Below are positions 22,628 through 34,379 of a DNA stretch of 64,000 bases, in pieces. Within the stretch, counting starts at the first letter, position 1, and each line of letters begins with the position of its first letter. Below the pieces are notes generated by a model. It searched no databases. It was not told where the DNA came from and saw only the letters and a list, made by a program, of their open reading frames with translations. The stretch comes from Dryomyza anilis (taxonomy: Eukaryota > Arthropoda > Insecta > Diptera > Dryomyzidae): the NCBI GenBank assembly GCA_951804985.1, contig OX638135.1, positions 34,443,116 through 34,507,115 of the forward strand, read 5' to 3'. Position numbers and translations under genes: made by a program.

Positions 22628-22670
<43 letters not shown>

Positions 22671-22695
22671 GGACATCGCTTAATCGACTCTATCC
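22108..22695 (+). mobile_element. mini-me/DINE-like element, both ends short
   Basis: Aligns with the full-length copies from TTTTTAAGTAGGTG through the AGTCGGTCAAAGCCGACT stem to a long (GACA)n at 22,628-22,672 and ATCGCTTAATCGACTC, then stops. It lacks the first ~35 bp and the last ~150 bp. The GACA tract is among the longest and purest in the window. Confidence 0.8.
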
Positions 22696-23255
22696 TTAAG
22701 ACTATCTTTCCTTAAGAGTTGCATCATTTCTTAGGTAAAATACGGCAGAAATGTGAAATAAATAATTATATTAGAATTTAGTTAAGTTTGAGATTTTAAT
22801 CACATTAGACACACATTTTATAGCCCAAAACATTTTACAAAATAATAACAAATAATAAATTTTTTTTTTGCATGCAGAAATAATATTAATGTTATGAAAA
22901 AAAAATTCATAAACATTTAATATGAGAAAATTTTTATACATTTTTGTAGAAATTTTAAACCAATTGGGATGATTTTCATTTAACCAATCTTTAAATAAAA
23001 ATAAAACGAAATTGGGAAATATATTCTGCATTTTTGGTATGAAAATCTATTTTGTGACGTTTTATTGTGTTAAGAATTGTGTTTTAAATTGAGAAAATTA
23101 CAAATGAAATTGAATTATATCATTTTAAATTGAGATTACTCCAAATGTAATTGGGATTTTACGATTAATATTGCAAAAATTCCAAATAAAATTATAGATT
23201 TTTTCCATTCAAAATTGAGAAAATTCCAAATAAAATCAAGACTTTTAAATTTACC
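22696..23255. other. AT-rich interval with GAGAAAATTCCAAAT-type repeats
   Basis: From about 23,090 to 23,250, a motif like AAATTGAGAAAATTACAAATGAAATT recurs at least four times with drift. No gene is visible. Confidence 0.5.
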
Positions 23256-23775
23256 AGGGGTTGTAACCGATACCAATAACGGTACGGTAACGGATAACGG
23301 TATTGGAGTAGTTTCGGTAACGGATAACGGTATTGGAGTAGTTTCGGTAACGGTATTGTTTTCGGTATAAGGTATTACCGGTAATTACCGGTAAGAGCAA
23401 CATTTTTTAGACATCATTTTAAGGAGTTAATTTTTGAACTTTATTTTCTTTATGGGTAACGGCGTAAAAAATGAACAATAAACAGCTAATACAACACTTT
23501 TTTTAAAAGAGAAACATTAAAAAAGTTGGACAATTATTTACTTTTAAAAATGTGGATTGACTTTAAAGCATTTTGGAATTTAGCATTTCTGAATCAATCC
23601 GACTTCTTAGTGGCTTTTTTATAAATTTCACTCCTGATAAAAGTCTTTCCCCAATTACTTGAGTGTCTGGTACAGAAAGACCCATATTAGAAAGCTCGAG
23701 CAAGAGTGGTTTTATTTAGTGACTATATGACTCTAAAATTTTAGAGTCTAAATCATCCGACCCATTGGACATGTT
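23256..23775 (-). mobile_element. hAT element fragment, family Q copy 2, with transposase remnant
   Basis: CAGGGGTTGTAACCGATACC starts the copy, followed by duplicated GGTAACGGATAACGGTATTG. On the minus strand at about 23,560-23,700 a frame reads LSVPDTQ, then GERLLSG and a basic stretch, which is the hAT dimerisation region and closer to the canonical pattern than copy 1. The rest of the transposase is gone, and the copy ends at the same CCATTGGACATGTTC point as copy 1. Confidence 0.7.
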
Positions 23776-24857
23776 CGAATTCACGGTGAATTCATCTACT
23801 GAATTTTCACTAACTGTATTTTTTCTTTTATCTCTATCATAAAGTCAAGTTCAACAATTTACCATTAATCAAAAAAGTAATCCGACTACTGTTTTGATTG
23901 TATCTATTTTCAAATTATTTTTTGATTATTTAAAAATAACTTTTAACCCCGTTTGTAACACCCAGGTATGCACCACCTTAAATTGAAACGCTAAAAAACG
24001 CATTAATAAAAAATAAGAAAATGTAATCTCACTATATACACACTCTCACTATATACACACTGTATACACATTTCAAAAATGATTTAGTGATGTATTTTCC
24101 AGATTGTGATTTTGGTGTCATACTTACAATCCCTGAAATTTACCATTGAAAAAATTCCAAATTGAATGAAATTAATAAATTATTTAATTGTATATGTGGG
24201 ACCCAATCGTTTTATAAAAGATTTTAAAACCAGAATCGGAACCGTTACCGCAAAAGGGTTTTTGTCACTGAAATCATTTGTAATTTTCTCAATTTCAATT
24301 GTGATAAATTATTTTCTCGACACACTTTTTAGGTCACACAAATTTCGTAGTGGGCAAATTCTGAGTACGCAGCAAGAATCAGGTGAACGATATCTACCAG
24401 AAATAGTGGTTTCATTCCATATTAAAATCCTTGTAGAACAGTGTAATCATCCGAATATTTACGAATATTTCCTTTTTGTAGAGTTTTTGAATATTGCAAT
24501 TTTTCTAATATAAAAATTAAGTTCAGTTTGATTTTACGACAACGACAATTTCAGATTAGAAGTGTTGTTTAATATTTTTAATACCTTTACAATTTAATGC
24601 TTCATATTGATAAATTTAAAATTTTATTTAATTGAATTTATTAAATAAATTATTAAAAAATCTAATTTGCATATCTCTTGGCGACCCCCTGAAAATGGAC
24701 CGACCGTTTGGGTACCAGTGTTCTAAAGCTTCGGCAATGTATTTTGTACAAATAAATTTTTTCTTGTATACAGGCCAACGGAATACACTTTAAACAAGAA
24801 TTCTGAATGAAATTTTTTAAAATAAATACATAAAATAGAAATCTTTAAAAACTAGAT
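23776..24857. other. unassigned interval; possible hAT-like end near 24,670-24,722
   Basis: A 115-codon frame (24,166-24,513) is not repetitive but shows no domain I recognise. At 24,683-24,722 GCGACCCCCTGAAAATGG...TTTGGGTACCAGTGTTC resembles the complement of a vertebrate/insect hAT end (CACTGGTACCCAAAC...GGGGGTCGC). TATACACAC motifs repeat at 24,035-24,070. Confidence 0.35.
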
Positions 24858-26056
24858 GGGCCATTCCACACCAAATCGACCAAAAAAAGTTGGCAACTGA
24901 TAAAGGGTATCGAGACATGCACTACCCATTTTTTCTTTATTTTTTCCGACCACTACTTCCAAAGATACAGTGGCTCAAAGTTGGAAAAAAGGGCCAAACT
25001 TTTTTTGTATGGTTGTTCATATTTAATTATCTCTTAAACTAGAATAACTCGTTTTAATGCTAACAGAACAAGCTTTTAGAAAAATTAAGTTATAAAGTTT
25101 AAACGTAAACATGTGGCCCGTGGTCATTATCTTTGCACTTCAAAATTGTGGTCCTTAAAAAGGACCCTTTTTAAATTTCTGAAAATAATCCTAAATTTTC
25201 CCCAATTTATTGTAAATGTTCATGCAAACTTTCAAGATGGTATTTTGATAGCATCATATTTTGAAAAATATTTTTCAAAATTTTTTCAATATTTTTTGTA
25301 TTAAAAAAAAAAAAAATTTTTTAAATAGCAAAATTTGCAATAATTTTTCAATGTATTTGTAACTCTTATTTCGAAAATAGCGTCAGTTTATTCAAATTGT
25401 CTCTAGTTTTTGAAATATATACCATTTTTCGAAAATCGTAAAAACTATATCCCAAAATCAGTATCTCAAAAACTAGATACAATATGATAAAACTGACGTC
25501 ATTTTAGAAATCTAAGTTACATATATATTCAGGAATTACTTACTGTAGAAAAAAAAATGTTTTTTCTATACAAAAAATAAATAAAAATTTAGAAAATTAT
25601 TTTTTAAAATATCATGCCATTAAAATACCATCTTGAAATTTTACATGAACATTTATAACAAATTGACGAAAACTTATGATTTTTTTCAGCATTTTTAAAA
25701 GGGTCCTTTTTAAGGACATCAATTTTGAAGTGCAAGGATAATGACCACGGACCAGATGTTCACGTTTAGAAGTTACAGCTTAATTTTTCTGAAAGCTTGT
25801 TCTATTAGCTTTAAAACGAGCCATCAATGAAATTTCATTTCTAGTTCAAGAGATATTTAAATATGAACAACCATACAAAGGTAATTTTTGGCCCTTTCTT
25901 TCCAACTTTGAGCCACTGTATCTCTGGAAGTAGTGGTCGGAAAAAATAAAAAAAAAATTGTTTAGTGCATGTCTCAATATCCTTTATTAATTACCAAATT
26001 TCATTGAAATCGAAGAAGGAGTTCCAATCGCTGGTCGATTTGGTGTGAAATGGCAC
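24858..26056. mobile_element. complete long inverted-repeat element, family F (1199 bp)
   Basis: The arms, each about 450-550 bp, align in inverted orientation from GGGCCATTCCACACCAAATC through CCGACCACTACTTCC, GTATGGTTGTTCATATTTAA, GTGGTCATTATC and CCTTAAAAAGGACCC to TCAAGATGGTATTTT. AGAT stands on both sides (24,054+800=24,854-24,857 and 26,057-26,060), a candidate 4-bp target duplication. The ~250-bp centre is AT-rich. It is non-coding, so it would need a transposase from elsewhere. One further arm lies at 9560-9924. Confidence 0.82.
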
Positions 26057-26760
<704 letters not shown>

Positions 26761-26779
26761 TGTATGTTAACTTTAAAAT

Positions 26780-28112
26780 GCCACCTTTTTACACGCTTTT
26801 ATTTAACTTCACTTTTTTACAAGCTTTTATTTTATTTTTAACTTCACTTGTTTGTTCGTTTGTTATTCTGTCGGGCACATAAATATCAAATTTAACATAC
26901 TTCCTTATTTCTGATCGAGTTGAAACTTGGAACACATATAGTATTCGATGTGGCTCAGGGGGCGCTAAAACTATTTTTAGACCGTGTGAGATCTGTTCTT
27001 TACCTAGAATGTTTAAATTTAGAATATGTATAGTTTTAGACACGGGGAAAAATATGGCAAACTCAGCACTTAGAATTTTGTCCGCAAGGGGGCGCATTTG
27101 CTATTAATGGACCCTCTAAAGTGCGTTCTTCACCTAGAAAATTAAAATTTAAAATTTGTATAGTATTGGCAACGGGTAAAAATTTGGAAAACTTAGAACT
27201 TCGAATTTTCTCCGCTAGAAGTCACATTAATTATTAATGGACCCTCTGAAATGCGATCTTCACCTAGAAAGATCAAATGCTTTTAATATAATAAATAAAA
27301 CTGCTCATCCGATTTTCTTGAAATTTTTACCACAGACGCGGTATGATTTGGAAGGAATGATTGGAAATATATAGCAGGGATTGGGCAAATAGGCGTGGCG
27401 CCTCCCATACAACCTAAACTTTCAATATGATATAACTCGGCAGTTTCACCAGCTACGAACATGAAACAAAAAACTCAAATACAAAAAAAAAAACATGAAA
27501 AGTAAAAACACAAAAGCAAACACACAAAACAAAAGCAAACATAAAAAAATAAAATCAATAATATAAAACTAAAAACCAAACTTAAGGAAAAACAAAAAAA
27601 GGAAAGATAAAGAAAAACGATTTCACCACACTAAAACTCACCACACTATAACTCACCACACTATAACTCACCACACTATAACTCACCACACTGAAATTCA
27701 CTACACTAAAATTCACCACAATAAAATGTACAACATAAAAATTCACCACACTAAAACTCTCCACAATAAAATTTACCACACTAAAACTTACCACACTCAA
27801 ACTGACCACACTAAAACTCACCACACTAAAACTCACCAAACCAAAATTCACCACACCTAAACTTACCACACCGAAACTCACCACATTAAAACTTCTACTG
27901 GGAATAACTCTACGGTGAAGAATTCTACGGGAAAGCGTTTTATGGAGAAGAATTTTACGGCGAAGATTTCTAATGGGAAGAATTTATTTTAAACCCATAC
28001 ATTTATAAAACCCATAAAAACTTCCCTGATATATATAATAAAAATGTTTTTTATATTAATAAAATCTATCCATATCTTTTAATTCACAAAATCTTGGCAC
28101 GGTCCAGCTAGT
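26780..28112 (+). mobile_element. Helitron-like non-autonomous family N
   Basis: Three related ~120-bp blocks with the phrase ATTAATGGACCCTCT and CTTCACCTAGAAA occur at 26,950-27,275. Then comes a GGCGTGGCGCCTCCCATACAACC stretch related to the TGGCACGTCCCATACAAC of family C. A 15-bp minisatellite follows. The right end reads TTGGCACGGTCCAGCTAGT, comparable with CACAAGTCCAGCTAA at 3482. CTAG/CTAA endings fit the CTRR rule of Helitrons. No Rep/helicase frame. The left end is not defined. Confidence 0.5.
27622..27895. repeat. 15-bp minisatellite, CTCACCACACTAAAA type
   Basis: About 18 imperfect units of AACTCACCACACTAA run for 270 bp. The 100-codon minus-strand frame of alternating SVV and SF residues is only the translation of this repeat. 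Confidence 0.9.
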
Positions 28113-28179
28113 ATATAATATGTATAGTATTGAAGACTGAAATATGTCATATTTATTTATATGTTATATTTATTTACTC

Positions 28180-29035
28180 AGAGCTTTGATATTCCATCGC
28201 TAGAGAACGTTAAGTACGAAATTCTATATCGCAGTAACCACTGAACCGATCTCTGTAAAACTTGGTGCAGTAATTCTTTCGAGCATGCAAATTAATGCAG
28301 TTTAGAAAGTAGTTCTAAATTTCATTGAGAGGGGGCGTTAAAGGCACAATTTTATATCTCGGTAACCATTGAACCGATCTATGCAAAACTTCATTAAGTG
28401 ACTCCTTCGGGACCCCAATTTAACATATCGTCGTTGTAGAACGAAAAGTCACAAACTACATTTTTATGAATAATTTAAATTTCTAGTTTGTTGATTAAGA
28501 CTATAAAAAGTAATTGATGCATTTTTAAACATCAATTGATAGATTTACATTTTCTTTTCATTTGGGTAAAAAAATTGATATCATCGATTAAAAGTTAACA
28601 GAAATGTATATAAAGATTTTTGTAAATGAATATTTGGCATTTTGAAAATGTATTTGGTGACTTTTCGTTCTACAACGACGATATGCTAGTGTATAGTTCG
28701 AAATTATATCGATAGAGGGCAAAACATATCGCGGTAACTGCTGAACCGATATATGAAAAACTTGATACAATTACTCTTGCGGGCACCAAATTTAACATAC
28801 TCTAGAGTGTAGTTATATGTTATATCGATAGAGGGTGTTAAGATCAAAATTTTATATCTCGGTTATCACTTAACTGATCTCGACAATGCTTGGTACAGGA
28901 AATCGTTGTGGAAATTTTCAAAGACTAGAAAGTAGTTCAAATTACATCGACAGAAGGTGTTAAGGGCAAAAATTATAACTCGGTAACCGCTGAACCGATC
29001 TATGCAAAATAATAATTCTAATGACCATTTAACGA
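28180..29035. repeat. ~130-bp tandem repeat, about five monomers, split by a MITE
   Basis: Successive monomers share CTCGGTAACCACTGAACCGATC, GCAAAACTTGGTACAG, TTGCGGGCACCAAATTTAAC and ATCGATAGAGGGTGTTAAG. The second-to-third junction is interrupted at 28,428-28,681 by a small element, and the flanking monomer halves rejoin cleanly. Divergence between monomers is considerable, so the array is old. Confidence 0.8.
28428..28681. mobile_element. 254-bp MITE with perfect 25-bp inverted ends and TA target duplication
   Basis: The element starts TCGTCGTTGTAGAACGAAAA and ends with the exact complement, a perfect 25-bp pair. It is flanked by TA on both sides (28,426-28,427 and 28,682-28,683). A neighbouring monomer of the host tandem repeat shows the empty site AATTTAACATACTC. 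TA duplication suggests a Tc1/mariner-type non-autonomous element, although an ATAT duplication with shorter tips would fit equally well. Non-coding. Confidence 0.82.
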
Positions 29036-29057
29036 CTAAAAAAGTAAAAATTCAAAA

Positions 29058-29326
29058 ACTAATAAAAAAAAACTTTTTAAAAATCAAGCTTTTATAAAAA
29101 TTTGTACTAAAAAATTAAAAATAAATTTACTAAAAATATAAAATATATTTATAGTAGGTACGTACATTTATAATGAATACATATTAATATAAGAAATAAA
29201 TTAAATTAAATCTTATTCAAATTATATTATTAAGATATACGTTTATAAGAAATAAATTTTAAAATTTACTAAGAGATTTCCAAATACAAAAATAAAAGCG
29301 TGCGGCCAAAATATTAAAAATTACCA

Positions 29327-29413
<87 letters not shown>

Positions 29414-30471
29414 TATACATCACAAACCTACAACTCTTTATACTTTAAATCTCGCATCCGCTCAGCACACTATAACCCTTCACAGCATAAGGCAAGATTG
29501 TATAGGATATATCACGTCCCGTTGTCCAGTTACACCCAGATTCTACATGACGATTATAATATAAAATATGAGCTTTTACTTCAATTTTCAAAACTATGTA
29601 CTACTTTTATAAGTCGAGAGTTGTAGCTTTTTAAAAGGTTTGCTTATTTGACAGGTGCCACAAACCTCTGTGAAATTACAACCCTTTATGGCAAGGAGAT
29701 ATATCATCGATGATACTGCAAAACCGTCTAACTGCATGTGAGAATTACGCCTAATTTTGTGTTATAATCGGGTTTTCAATGATATGTTGATCGGATAAAT
29801 TAGAAATTAGGCATACTTAATTTGTATGAATTAAGTGCAAAATTGAGATTGAAAATAGTTTTGTTTCTTCTGTAAAATTCTTTTTGAAAGAGGTATTCGA
29901 AAATGTAGATAGACGGTTTTGCAGTATCACCGACGATATAACGTTAATCTACATCATTTAGCCAAATTCCATGACTTAAATTAAGTACATAAATAAATAT
30001 TTCTAATTAAAAGTTAAGTTTTACCAGATTATCCTAAGGTAAAAACATAACACATGCCATAAAAATATCATTGGGCTTCCGATATCAGCACTGCCTACAA
30101 AACTCATAGGTTCTTCCATACAGATCTACCCCTTCTCCAAAATTATATTGAAAACTATCGCAAAGTTGAATTAAATTGCAAAGTTTATTAGTGCTAGAGT
30201 TGGACTGTAATATTCAATAATTTTGCCGCACGCTTTTATTTTTGTATTTGGAAACCTCTTAGTTAATTTTAAAATTTATTTCTTATAAACGTATATCTTA
30301 ATAATATAATTTTAATAAGATTTAATTTAATTTATTTCTTATATTAATATGTATTCATTATAAATATACATACCTACTATAAATATATTTTATATTTTTA
30401 GTAAAACTATTTTTAATTTTTTAGTACAGATTTTTATAAAAGCTTGATTTTAAAAAAGGTTATTTATTAGT
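29058..30471. mobile_element. long inverted-repeat element, family X (about 1.4 kb)
   Basis: Left arm 29,058-29,330 and right arm about 30,205-30,471 are near-perfect complements, sharing AAATCAAGCTTTTATAAAAA, TATTTATAGTAGGTA, TAAGATATACGTTTATAAG and AAAATAAAAGCGTGCGGC. A TA microsatellite (29,331-29,411) follows the left arm. The 800-bp centre has an internal inverted pair, CAAAACCGTCTA near 29,720 and GACGGTTTTGCAGTATCA near 29,912. Non-coding. The right tip abuts the start of family D copy 2. Confidence 0.78.
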
Positions 30472-31117
30472 GTCAATCAAAGGTTTACTTAATGGTCGAT
30501 GACTATAGCCCACAAACTAAAATCACATTCGTCATTCCCAGATTTCAAACAAGCCTCATTAGTTTAAATTAGACACACGCCTGGGACAATCGTCACTCCC
30601 AGGCTTTACACAGGCCTTGTTAGTTTAGGTTAGACACAAGCCTGGCACAATCGTCTCTCACAGACCCAACACAAGCCTTGATATATCAACCTAGACACAA
30701 GCCTGGCGCATTTCTCATTCCCAGATTTCAAACAAGCCTCGTAAGTTTATGCTGGACACAAGCCTGGCACAATTTTTCTTCTCGGACTCCACACAGGCCT
30801 CGGTATACCAATATTGACACAAGGCTGACACAATATTGAGCCACATATGAAAATTGTCAAATTATCCAAACCGCCATATGCTGACGGAAATTCAAAATTC
30901 CGTCTCAACAACTTTTCGTCACATGCCTATTTACGCGTGTGTACCGACTTTGACTTGAGTAAATTAAAGTATACTATGGTGACATTTTTGTGTTGTTTCC
31001 ATGTTAAAGAACACTTATCTGATGAAAAAAAGGTTTGTTGACGAATTTTTAAACGTCAAAAATATATTCGAGAAACTCAACTCTTTGGGGTTGTCTGAAC
31101 AATAAGTCTGCTATTAC

Positions 31118-32641
31118 CAGGGTACGGAAATACTCATAAATGAATATTCAAAATTATTCACTCACGATAAATCTTCATAAATGAATAAGAAAGTTCATTA
31201 TTTTTCTTCACACTTCACGAGCGAGTAAGCTAGAAAAATCTGACTTACTCGTTATTCTAAAGTGAACACTCGTTATCGAACAGAATTTGGCTGTTCACGA
31301 GTACTCACATTCGCTACATTTTTACTCCTCATAAGAGATGAGCAACAAATTATTTTTTCTTCTGTTCATATTCAAAAGTGTTCACAATCAAATTGGCAAA
31401 TCTTTTTATTCACATGTTGAGTGTAGCCTTTGAAGAAAATTAAAACATATCTCAAAAAGTGGGTAAAAAAAAATTTTTTGACCCAAAATGGTTTGAGTGG
31501 TCAATGACTGAGTGGGTCCGAAAACCAATTAACCCAAACCTTTTTATGGTACCATTTAGAGTGGTCAATGATCAATTTTTGACCCCTCAAATTGTATTGC
31601 GGAGATCGATTGCGGACTTCATGGGATGCCTTATGGTCCATTTGGAGTGGTCAATGACCACCAATAACCAATTTTGACCACAAAACTTTTATTGAGGAAA
31701 TCGATTGCGGACTTCATGGGATGCCTAATAGTACCATTTGAGGTAGTCAATGACCACCAATTGACAATTTTGACCACAAAACTTTTATTGCTGAGATCGA
31801 TTGCGGACTTCATGAGATGTCTAATGGTACCATTTGGAGTGGTCAATGGCCACCAATGACCAATTTTTGACCCCTCAAATTTTATTGCGGAGATCGATTG
31901 CGGACATCATGGGATTCCTAATATTACCATTTGAAGTGGTCAATGACCATCAATAGTGGGTCCGAAAACCAATTTTTGACCCACATATTTTTATTTCGAA
32001 AATCGATAAGAAGATAAGTTTTGATGGGGGTTTTGACCAACACAAAGGGGTTATAGACCACTCCAAATGGTACCATTAGGCATCCCATGAAGTTCGCAAT
32101 CGATTTCCGCAATAAAAATTTTGTGGTCAAAAATTGGTTATTGGTGGTCATTGACCACTCCAAATGGTACCATTAGACATCCCATGATGTTCGCAATATA
32201 TTATCGCAATAAAAATGATTGAGTCAAAAATTAGTTTTCGGACCCACTCCAAATGGCATCCTGTGATGTCCGCAATCGAGTTCCGCAATACAAATTTTTT
32301 GGTAATAAAATTGTTTTTTTACCCATGACTACAATAAGCAACACTTAGCTACATACGCAGCGTGAATAAAAAGTTTTGCTAAATTTGATCTTTATCATTT
32401 ATGAATATGAATAACATAGAAAATTTTAGTTGCTTCACCTTCGTGAATAAAGAGTAAACAGAAGAAAATCATTACTCTCGTTCTCGAGCAACGTATGTCA
32501 AATCTATAACGAGTATTCACTTTTGATCGTACTCATCTGAGGCAACGAGTGTTCATGAACTGTGAAGCAACGATATGAAATTTGTGTTCACGTTCATGAC
32601 CATGAGTGAACGTGATCGTGAATGAGTATTTCCGAACTATG
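31118..32641. mobile_element. hAT-type non-autonomous element, 1524 bp, 8-bp target duplication
   Basis: Tips CAGGGTACGGAAATACTCAT and CATAGTTCGGAAATACTCAT (complement) agree at 17 of 20 positions. GCTATTAC (31,110-31,117) and GATATTAC (32,642-32,649) flank it, a 7/8 match to an 8-bp duplication as expected for hAT. Inside, ~96-bp tandem units (TCGATTGCGGACTTCATGGG at 31,606, 31,701, 31,797, 31,894) are followed by inverted copies up to about 32,300. The outer ~300 bp contain CACTCGTT and TTCATGAGT subrepeats. Small frames come from the 96-bp unit and are not genes. Confidence 0.85.
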
Positions 32642-33299
32642 GATATTACTGCTAAATTGGTTGTTAACCTCTTACATATTTATTTATCTACAGATACAAC
32701 TCTCAAGTGTAATGACATGATTAATGAATGCAATGCCCATGACAAATTATGCCCAATAGCCTAATCTTCAGGCGTATGACAAGGATTGTCGCAAGTCTGG
32801 GGCATAGGTCTTGTTTCAAGACTTAGGCACAAGCCTTGGTACAAGCTTGGCATACATGCCTTGGTACAATCCTAAATTACAGGCTTGTAACATAGTTATC
32901 ATTCCAGCCTTTACACAGTCTTGGCACATGCCTAAACCACAGTGTTGGCACTAGACTGAGAATTAAGACTGGCACAACAGCTTGTAACATAGTTATCATT
33001 CCAGTCTTGACACAGTGTTGGATCAAGCTTGGATAACAGCGTTGGCACAGGACTGAGTAGCATACTTGGGTGATGATGAAATTAATTTGTATCTTCAATT
33101 TTTCTCATCACTGAATGATGAGAAAAAAGCAGAACGTAGCGAATCATTTGAAGATGAAAATAAATGATGAGAAAAGATGAAAAAAGAGGAAAGAAATGAT
33201 GAGAAAAATGATGAGACAAATGACGATAAAATGAAAAATATGAGGACAAATGAGATAATGGACACATCCGATTGCTGCTGAATGATATGTAAGCAATGG

Positions 33300-34210
33300 T
33301 TTCGACATGTCCATTGAAAGATGAGGTGCTCATGGACATGTCCATGATGACCTCGGACATTTTTTTTTTTATTATTTTTTTAAAATGTTATAAACATGAT
33401 TTTGGACATGTCCAGAAGCACCTCATCCTCCAGTTGACATGTCCAAAATCATGATGACCTCGGACAATTTTTTTTTCATTATTATTTGAAATGTTATAAA
33501 AATGATTTTGGACATGTCCACTGGAGGATGAGGTGCTCCTGGACATGTCCATGATGACCTCGGGCAACATTTTTTTTTTATTATTTTTTGAAATGTTATA
33601 AAAATGATTTTGAACATGTCCACTGAAGGATGAGGTGCTCCTGGACATGTCCATGATGACCTCGGACAAATATTTTTTTTTTCATTATTTTTTGAAATGT
33701 TATAAAAATGATTTTGGACATGTCCACTGGAGGATGAGGTGCTCCTGGCCATGTCCATGATGACCTCGGACAAACAATCTTTTTTTTCATTATTTTTTGA
33801 AATGTTATAAAAATGAATGAGGATGAGGTGCTCCTGGACATATCCATGATGACCTTGGACAAACATTTTGTTTTTCAATATATTTTGAAATGTTATTAAT
33901 ATGATTTTGAACATGTCCACTGGAGGATGAGGTGCCCCTGGACATGTCCATGATGACCTCGGACAAAAAAAAATAGTTTTCTTTATTTTTTGAAATGTTA
34001 TAAAAATGATTTTGGACATGTCCATGATGACCTTGGACAACATTTTTTTTTTCATTATTTTTTGAAATGTTATAAAAATGATTTTAGACATGTCCACTGG
34101 AGGATGAGGTGCTCCTGGACATGTCCATGATGACCTTGGACAAACATTTTTTTTTTCATTATAATTTGAAATGTCCACTGGAGAATGGATGAGGTGCTCA
34201 CGGGCATGTC
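33300..34210 (-). repeat. left array of ~105-bp units containing TGGACATGTCCA palindromes
   Basis: Eight or so units, spaced about 89-105 bp where the start GGACATGTCCATGATG falls at 33,541, 33,642, 33,747, 33,836, 33,940 and 34,117. Each unit has two copies of the 10-12 bp palindrome TGGACATGTCCA, a GAGGATGAGGTGCTCC block, and an A/T tract with TTTGAAATGTTATAAAAATG. Frames of up to 251 codons on the minus strand arise because many units keep phase. Their repeated CPRSSWTCPGAPHPPVDMSK peptide is not a recognised domain. Confidence 0.85.
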
Positions 34211-34379
34211 TAGGATGACCATGGAAATTTTTATTTTTGGGTTGTTTTTGTTCGATGAATATCTGATATTGTTTAAATGAAAATACATTTATACATTTGT
34301 ATTGTTAATGAATTTTTTTTTATTAAAAATGTAACTGTTCAACAATATTATGATTTAATTTTACTAAGAATAAGTTTTC

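Noticed and set aside
24166..24513. A host exon or small gene of 115 codons
   Set aside because: No recognisable domain, no convincing splice or promoter context, AT-rich composition like its flanks. Left unassigned.
27582..27884. 100-codon minus-strand frame of SVV/SF repeats
   Set aside because: It is the 15-bp minisatellite read in one frame.
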